Below are positions 36,401 to 45,400 of a DNA stretch of 64,000 bases, piece by piece. The number at the start of each line of letters is the position of its first letter. Positions within the stretch are counted from its first letter, which is position 1. Origin of the DNA: Nelumbo lutea (taxonomy: Eukaryota > Streptophyta > Magnoliopsida > Proteales > Nelumbonaceae); assembly GCA_022828595.1 (NCBI GenBank), contig JAKGHH010000005.1, positions 25,370,193 to 25,434,192 of the forward strand. Reading direction: 5' to 3'. Both the position numbers and the translations under genes were made by a program. The notes beneath the pieces are model-generated. The model was given only the letters and a program-made list of their open reading frames with translations. It did no database searches and was not told the DNA's origin.

Positions 36401-39400
36401 ACTTGCAAGCAGGGGGAGAGGAGTCTCTCGATGTACTATTCTGATTTGACATCAATATGGAAAGAACTTGATCACTATCAGAATGTGAATTGGAAGTGTG
36501 ATGAAGATGCAAAGGCCTATAAGTCACTTGTATCACAGCAACGCGTGTTTGCCTTTCTCCTAGGGCTGAATCAGTCATATGAGTCCATCAGGGTACAGAT
36601 CTTGGGTAGTAAAGACTTGCCATCAGTCCAGGAGGTGTATGCCTTGGTGCAGTCAGAAGAAAGCAGAAGAAGTGTGATGAATGGTGTAGAAGGGGAGTCA
36701 GTTGCCCTAGCGGTCCGGGGAAATTCAGATACAAATGTCGGAGGTGGCTTTAAAAGGGGTGACACTCAGAAAAAAAACAGAAGATAAAAGCAAGCTTTGG
36801 TGCACTCACTGCCAGAAGACACGACACACTAAAGATACATGTTGGGATCTCCATGGAAAACCTAAATGGGCATAGGATTTGGGTAAGAAGTCAGCACCGG
36901 ATCAGAGCAAGAAACTAGGCCAGCAGAATCAAAGAAGGTATAACTCAGCTAATCTGGCATCGACAAAGACTAGTCCTTCCGTAACTCAGGAGAGACATCC
37001 CGGTTCTGACCCTAAGGAAGATATTATCAACTCGTTCCGTGAACATTTGGAATTGTATGGTAGGACTCTCCACCAGGTGGATTCTGGGCCTACTCCTACC
37101 TCATTTGCGTCTACATCAGGTAATGCCACAACCTTCCATGTGTCATCTCATACTACTGATTCACCTTGGATTATTGACTCCGGAGCCTCAAATCACATGA
37201 CCGGTAAGTCAAATTTGTTCCAGACATATAACATTCTCTCTGGGAGAGATAAGGTAAGACTGGCTGATGGTTCTTCTTCTACCATAACTGGCCGAGGCAC
37301 CATATCTCTCCCACTTGGCCTTACTCTTCCTAATGTCCTGCATGTTCCGAAATTACCTATTAATTTGTTATCCATTAGTAGTATTACTCACTCTTTGAAC
37401 TGCTCAGTCACCTTTTTTTCCGTCTTCATGTGTGTTTTAGGATTTGACCTCGGGGAAGACGATTGGTAGAGGAAGCATGGTGGATGGTCTCTACGTGTTG
37501 GAGAATAATGCTGGTCTAGTGGCGATTGAGTCCACAAGTTTGTCGAGTGAGAGTCAAGCCTATTTATGGCATAGTCGTTTAGGTCATCTTTCTTTTGAGT
37601 CGTTAAAAGTTATGTTCCCAAAGTTGTTTGAGTCCTTGTTAGTGAGTCAGTAACAATGTCAAACTTGTCAGTTGAGTAAGCATTGTAGAAGTTCTTTACC
37701 TTTAAGAAATAAAAGATCTGAATTTCCATTTCATATTGTTTATTCTGATGTTTGGGGCCCTGTTACTCTACCTACTGCGACTGGCTATAAGTATTTTGTT
37801 ACTTTGATTGATGATTATTCTCAATACACTTGGGTTTACCCTATGCGATCTCGAGACGAAGTGCCACAAATTGTGAAAGATTTTCAACGCATGGTGTTCA
37901 CTCAGTTCCAAACGGAAATTCATATTTTCCAGTCGGACAATGCAAAGGAATATTTCCATAGTGATCTCACGAAGTTCTTTGCTTCGAGTGGATCACTTCA
38001 GCGAAGCTCTTGTGCCAGGACACCCCAACAAAATGGTGTGGCTGAACGAAAAAATCGTCACCTTCTCGAAGTTGCTCGTGGCTTGCTGATTCATATGAAT
38101 GTGCCAAAACAGTTCTGGATGGATGCAGTATTATGTGCGACATATATCATCAATCGCATGCCCTCTCGGCTACTAGAGTATAAGGCCCCACATCAGCTCC
38201 TGTTCCCAACAGCCCCGCTGTCCACCATTCCGATGCGTGTTTTTGGGTGTCGTTGTTTTGTCCACAACCTATCACCTACTCGTGGTAAACTTGACCCTCG
38301 GGCTGTTCCTTGTGTTTTTCTTGGTTACCCCTCGTCTCAAAAGGGGTATCGTTGCTATGATCCCATTGCCCGCAAGTACTATGTTTCCATTGATGTCTCA
38401 TTCTTTGAGAGTCAACCGTTCTTCTCGATTTCTCCTCAGGGGGAGAGTAGGGTTGAGGAGAAACAGGCGACAATTCAGATTCAACTACCTCCTTTACCCG
38501 ATCCTCCTCCGTTCTGGGTTTTCCATCGTCGTCATAAGAGCCAGCAGAGTTCAAGAGCCGTGGAGCCGGACACTATGCAACCAACATCATCGGATTCACC
38601 CGAGGCAGATCCGTCTCATCAGCCAGGTACACTTGATCCCATTGCTCATTTAAATGTTGATTCACATGTCCCCAATGATCTTAATATTCCTATTGCTAAG
38701 AGAAAGGGTGTTAAATCTTGTACCACTAATCATCCTATCTCTAACTTTGTGTCCTATGAGCATGTTTCACCTTCGTACCGTGCCTTCCTCTCCTCTGTGG
38801 ATAGTGTTCCCATCCCTAAGACCGTGGCAGAAGCTTTGTCAAAACCTGAATGGACAAATGCAATGCAAGAAGAAATTGATGCCTTACACAAAAATGGTAC
38901 GTGGGAGTTGGTAGATCTTCCTGAGGGGAAGGAACCAGTGGGGTGCAAGTGGGTGTTCACAGTGAAACACAAAGCTGATGGAACTGTTGAAAGATACAAG
39001 GCTAGACTGCTAGCAAGAGGCTTCACATAGGTATATGGAGCGGACTATGCAGAGACTTTTGCTCCTGTAGCGAAGATGAACTCCATCCGGATTCTCCTTT
39101 CCTTGGCAGCAAATCTTGACTGGGATCTTCACCAATTGGACATCAAGAATGCCTTCTTGAATGGTGACTTGGAAGAGGAGGTGTACATGACCCAACCCCC
39201 AGGGTTCTGTGCCAAAGGCAGTAAACAAAAGGTGTGTAGGTTGAAAAAGTCCCTATATGGATTGAAACAATCACCTCGGGCTTGGTTTAGTAAGTTCCAT
39301 GTAGCAGTCCAACAAATGGGGTTCAAACAATGCCAGTCAGATCATACCTTGTTTGTAAAAAGAGGTGAAGGTAAAATTGCAGCTCTTATTGTGTATGTGG

Positions 39401-42400
39401 ACGACATAGTGATCATAGGAGATTGGGAGACTAAAATCTAGAGAAAAAATTTTTAGCCTCTAAATTTGAGGTGAAGGATCTAGGCCCCTTAGGATACTTT
39501 CTTGGAATTGAAGTTGCCCGCTCTCATAAGGGCATCTTTATTTCCCAACGGAAGTATGTACTAGATCTACTAGAAGATACAGGCAAGTTGGGGGTAAAAC
39601 CATCTGATTCACCTATTGAGCCTAATCACCGTCTGGGAGACAGTCAGGGAGAGTTTTTGAAAGATGTAAAGATGTTCCAGAGACTCGTGGGGAGACTTCT
39701 CTATTTGTCTATGACCAGGCCTGATATTGCCTATGCAGTGGGTGTCCTTAGTCAATTCATGCACAGCCCGATGACAACTCACTTTGAGGCTGTAGAGAGG
39801 ATCTTGATATATCTCAAGAAGTTTCCTGGAGCTGGTTTGTTGTTCCAGAAACACAGTCACTTAAAAGTGGAAGTATATATTGATGCAGATTGGGTAGGAG
39901 CAGTCAATGACCGAAAGTCTACCAGTGGTTATTGTGCCTTTGTAGGAGGAAACCTTGTCACATGGAGAAGCAAAAAACAAAGTGTGGTGACTAGATCCAG
40001 TGCTGAAGCAGAGTATAGAGCGATGGCTCATGGGGTTGCGGAAATCATGTGGATAAGAAATCTGTTAGGTGAACTGGGTTTCGTAGTAAACAATCCTACG
40101 TCACTCTACTGTGACAATAAAGCAGCCATCAATATTGCTGCTAATCCAGTTCTGCATGATAGGACGAAACACATTGAAGTGGACAAGCATTTTATCAGAG
40201 AGAAACTTGAAAGTGGAGAAGTATGCACACCATATGTCAACTCGAAAGAGCAACTTGCAGATATCTTCACCAAAGGTCTTCATCATGTGTGGCACAAAGA
40301 TTTGTGTGACAAGTTGGGCATGATTGACATCTATGCTCCAACTTGAGGGGGAGTGTTGGAATAATGTTAAAGTAACTTAGTTGCAGTTTTTAGGGCCTGT
40401 TTGTCTAGTTAAAATGTCTTTTATTTCGTTTTTTATTTCAGTTATGTATGTTATTGTACTCAGGGGCACAAGGGTCTTTTCCCTTGTTATTTCTGTCGCC
40501 CTATATATAGTAAAATAAACACTGGCGCCGCCAGCACTGTTACATTGCAAACCTTCTCTCTTCTCTCCTCTCTTCTCTTCTCTTCTCTTCTCTTCTCTTC
40601 TCCTCTCCTCTCCTCTTCCACCTATCTCTGGCCGGCTACACTGTCAAGAGCAATTACATTAATGCTTCTACTGCTTACATAAGCAAATAACTAACAAAAC
40701 TAGCATTGCTAACAGCAGCCTAACAACAACTATAAAGAAGGAACTAACGGCAGCAGTGGGGACCACAATAAATAAATAACAGCAATATAACAACACTAAT
40801 TATTGCTCTACATCTCTACAGACGATACAGGATGATATGTTCTAACTTGCTATAGCTAAGGTTTAAGAATGACATAAACCAATGCTTGTCCTGACTATTT
40901 AGGTTCTTTAGAGGGGTGGGCTGGATATGGATCTAGACTCTGGAATTTTAGCACAAAGTGGCTGCTTTCAGATTTGAACCTGCATCCTCACACTTGTCAT
41001 CTCCGACAAGCAACTTTAAGATTTCCTTATAGTTAAACTATTCTAAGGCTACTGAACTGAATGTCTAAATATTTATGTAGCATACAGTCAACAGAATGAG
41101 GGTTTGAAATTGTTGGCATAAAGATGTGCTTTATAGCAGCTACTTATGCTGTCTTTCTGCATTGACCCTCCAATTCATCTCTTCCTATAATGAGAGACTG
41201 AATGCTGTTGACTCCAACTTAGCTGATTTGATCATTGTCAAGTAGCAGTATTTTCTGGAGAACCTGAGACTGAACTAACTCTTCAAATGTGCAATAAGCT
41301 CACTTCATGTGTCTATGGTTTAGTTTTCCTATTGAGGGATATCTCGTATTAGTGTCAGATATGGAGAAAATCTGTTAGATAAATGCAAATCATTATTTAT
41401 ATGTTCCTAGTCTTTGCTTGTTGGATAGGTTTTAAAGTTAACATCTAGCAGATCCCGTAATCCCACTTCACACAATTCTACACAGAGAATTGCAAATTTA
41501 CAAATTGAATTCTTTCTGAAGAATGCAATGGTTCAATTAAGTTACTTCCTACTTAATCTATGTAGCTAATTTCAGTTAAATGTTTCAACATCATTTGCCT
41601 GTTTGGCCCTACTAATATCTTGGTATGCCATGGTTTGGTCTAATTTTCTCTGTTCTGTTCCCTATAGTTTTCTAATTATTCTTCTCCTTTTTCTTTTCTT
41701 CTTGAAAAAAAAATCTAGGTCATATCAAATCTTTCTGCAACTACAGGCCCATTATTCTATATGGAGTCATGGGGGCGTTTCCCAAAAGAGAGAGATCGAT
41801 TGTTTAAATTGATTGCAGATAGTAAGGTGGGAAACTCCTATCTGTTCTTTCATCTGATATTGTAAAAGTCTGAGCCGCAATTCTTGATAATGTGCTCATT
41901 GTCCTGCAGTAAGCAACTTTTTTAGATAGCATGAAGGATTCTTTTTCCTTGTGAAGAACTATAAATCCTTGTGTGATGCTAAGCATTTGGCTAATTTGGT
42001 ATGGCAAATGATTTCTGTATTTGTAGAGAGATGGGGTCTTTTTCATAAGTGGTGATGTTCATTTTGGAGAGATTTCAAGATATGACTGTGCATCTAGATA
42101 TCCACTCTATGAAATAACTTCAAGTGGGCTTACTCAAGCTGTTGAGAAGGCAGTCCCCCAATCATTGCATTTTCTAGTTAGAGTTTTGGCATGGTTGACA
42201 CCAACAACGATGAGAATTATTGGTCCAGATTGCCGTTACAAATCATGCACATATGGTAAGAATTGTATTGAAGGGAATAATTTTGTGCTTCATCATCGTT
42301 ACTACTACTACTACTAGTCGATAACAAATAACAATAATTATTTTGTTCAATAATGAACCCTTTTAAGATATGAAAATGAGGAAATTATAAAGATAAGAAA

Positions 42401-45400
42401 AATGAAGGAAAAATAACAAGGTTATACTGGTATTTTGCTCCATAATATGATCCTTCACTATCTCTTTATCTGGAAGATTAAGGTTGTCACTTGTTGAGCT
42501 TGGGATAAGTGAGTATTAGGTTTTAAAAGAGTTTATAGTTGTAATGTAATGCATTGAGTATATACCTTTTGTAGATGAATGGTGGTAAATGCACAACATG
42601 ACTATTAATGGTTCCTAAGTTCATTATTTTAGAATAAGTTGGCTTAACATGGTATATGGAATGTATGGATGTTGGTAGAAACAAGATTTATTAATGTTTT
42701 TAAGAGAAACCCCAAAGGAACCCATCTTTTTATCTTAGTTGTATCATTTTTTCAGGGTGTGTATGACATTCAGGAGATTTATTAGTGTTTTCAATAGAAA
42801 CCCCAAAGAAACAATCTCTTTATCTTAGTTGCATTGTTTTTTTCAGGGTGTGTATGACATTCAGGAGTATATGCCTATATTATTTGAGATGGGTGGAGAT
42901 GAACCTCATAATGTTTTGTGGATGATGCATGGTAATTAAGCTAAAGAGAAAATTTTCACCAACCATGGGCAATGCTTACAAAGAATGTTAAGAATGCATT
43001 CCTGAATGGTGATCTCACTAAAGAGGTATATATGTCCTTTCCTCCTGGTATATATGGCAAGGAAATGTAGGGTAAGGTGTGTAGATTGAAGAAATCACTT
43101 TATGGCCTGAAACAATCTCCACGTGCTTGGTTGTTTAGGGCTGCTCTTGTTCAGTTCGGCTACACTCAGACTCAATCAGATCATACCCTCCTTGTTAAGA
43201 GAAAAGGTACTCTAGTGACATTCCTTATAGTTTATGTAGATGATATTGTGGTTATTGGCAGTGGTACAAAAGAAGTTAGTGCTCTCAAGAAATTTCTTAG
43301 TTATGAATTTGAAATTAAAGATTTAGGGGAGTTGTGGTATTTTCTGGGCATTGAGGTTGCTAGGTCCAAGGAAGGTATCTTTATTTCTCAATGGAAGTAT
43401 GTGTTATACCTTCTTACTGAGACTAGAAAACTTGGTGCTAAACATGCCTCTACTCCTATTGATGTGAATCATAAACTCTCAGGTAATAATGGAGAACTTT
43501 TAGCTGACAAGGGAGTGTTTTAGAGATTATTGGGGAAACTTCTTTATCTATGTATGATTCGTCTAGACATTTCATATGCTGTGAGTGTTATCAACCAATT
43601 CATGCATGCTCCTAGAGACACACATATGGCTGTTGCAAAAAGGGTGTTATGCTACCTTAAGGGAACCCCTGGGAAGGGTATATTATTTGCTAAACATGGA
43701 CATATGAAGGTAGAAGCATATGCAGATGCTGATTAGGCAAGAAATGTGGATAGTAGGAGATCCACATCAAGATATTGTGCTATTGTAGCTAGAAATATTG
43801 TTTCTTGGAGAAGCAAAAAGCAGTTAGTGGTTATTAGATCTTCAGTTGAGGTAGAGTATATAGCTATGGCCTATGGTGTTTTTGAGTTGCTATGGCTTAG
43901 ATCTCTCCTTAATGAGATGGGTGTTTCATGTGACAAGCCACTGATGTTGTATTGTGATAACCAAGCTGCTATTAACATTGCTCATTACCCAATTCAACAT
44001 GAATAGAACTAAGCACATTTGAGGTAGACACTTTATATGGGCGAGAGTGGCTTCAAGAGAGGTGTGCCTACCTTTCATTGCATCTGAAGAGCAGCTAGCA
44101 GATTTTCTAACTAAGGGAGTCCCAAAGGCAAAGCTTCAACATAAAGTAAGCAAGCTGGGCATGACTGACATCTATGCTCAACTTGAGGGGGAGTAGTGAG
44201 AATGGGTCGAATGGGCCCTAGTGTTCTTTATTTCTTTTAAGTAATGTTTAAAAGTTATTTTTCTTAGTTATGGGCCTTCTTTTATTTTCTTTAATTATTT
44301 CTTTAGTGCTAGCCACCCCATTAAGGGCATCCAAGTAATTATACTCAGACTTAGAATTATTAATAAAAGTGTTGAAAGGGGACTAGAGAGAGAGGTTTGA
44401 ATTCTTCTTTTCTCTCTTCTCTTCTTTTCTTTTTCCACAACCTATTGCTCAAATTTCTTTCTTCTTCTCTCTTTCTCTCTTTTCTTCCTTTTTTTTTTTT
44501 TTGCATTATCTGAATTACTATAGGTGTAATTTTCAACTAAGCGTTTGGTTACAAAATTCATTCCATGGGCCTCATTCTTTTTAGAATGAAAAATCAGCTT
44601 ATCGCATAAAAATTGAGGTAGTCTTGAGCATGAAAAATAATCATACCCCATCTTTCTCACATTCATTCCTTAAAGAAACTCAATGCCAGCAGTCATAAAT
44701 TGCCTACTTAGGTCTACAAAATCACCACCATAAATATTATTAGCAGATTGTCATGGAAACTTATGCCGATGAGCATTGACTGCTGGCCACTCACCGATAA
44801 ACATCTATGCCAGCAATTTTGGACCTAGGCTGGCAGTTTATGACCGCTAACATATTTTTAAGAATGAAAATGAACAACATAAGACACTTGCTAGTTTGAA
44901 AAGAAATCATTTTTTAGGAAAAAAAGTGTTTGGTTCATAGCAATATTTTCTCATTCTACCCATTTTTACCCATTCTTGTCCACTTTAGAATTTCATCTTG
45001 GGTAAGAATGAGAATGAATGAGAGTTGAACCAAACATGGCCTAATAAGCAACTTAACCTGTCAATTCACTTTTTTTGTTTTCTTTTTGCTATCGATTATA
45101 AAGTTGCCTCATATTTTTACTAATTTCTTTGCTATTGTTTAATGCTAGCCCATGGTTTTTATTTTTCTTAACTTTGGTGCCTCTCTAAAGAGGTCATTAG
45201 ATTATTGAGGAAAAAAAGCTTGTATCTTCTTCAGGCCAGCCAAATTTTGGTGCAATTGAGATAGATTGGAATGCTACTCCAGTGACTATGAAGGCTGAAG
45301 TGAGGGATGTGAACGGAAATACTGTTACAGGTATAAATATTTCATCATTGGAGTTGCAAAGTGGTGAAGATGATATGGTTGCCAAGAAATCTGGGGAAAT

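Larger units (their letters stand above)
35181..40649 (+). mobile_element. Copia D, nearly complete young LTR retrotransposon
   Basis: A 5.47 kb plus-strand Copia inserted in the 5' LTR of Copia C, with an exact target duplication GCAAT (35176-35180 and 40650-40654). LTRs are 35181-35444 and 40354-40649. The primer site TGGTATCAGAGC starts directly at 35445. The purine tract is ACTTGAGGGGGAG (40341-40353). Gag and pol are almost complete, with only a handful of stops and frameshifts, and integrase and RT catalytic residues are intact. It is the best preserved element of the window and is related to Copia C. Confidence 0.92.
29982..40820 (-). mobile_element. Copia C, degenerate LTR retrotransposon hosting Copia D
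   Basis: A minus-strand Copia. The left LTR is 29982-30327. The right LTR (35007-40820) is split by Copia D at 35181-40649. The candidate target duplication is GACAA (29977-29981) versus GACGA (40821-40825). The primer site complement is TGCCTCTGATACTA (34993-35006), touching the LTR. Without Copia D it is about 5.4 kb. Gag, protease, integrase, RT and part of RNase H are recognisable but broken, with catalytic residues lost in protease and integrase. It lies in the 34 kb phosphatase intron. Confidence 0.88.

Noticed and set aside
37672..39030. 452-codon plus-strand frame considered as an independent gene
   Set aside because: It is the integrase-to-RT part of Copia D pol.
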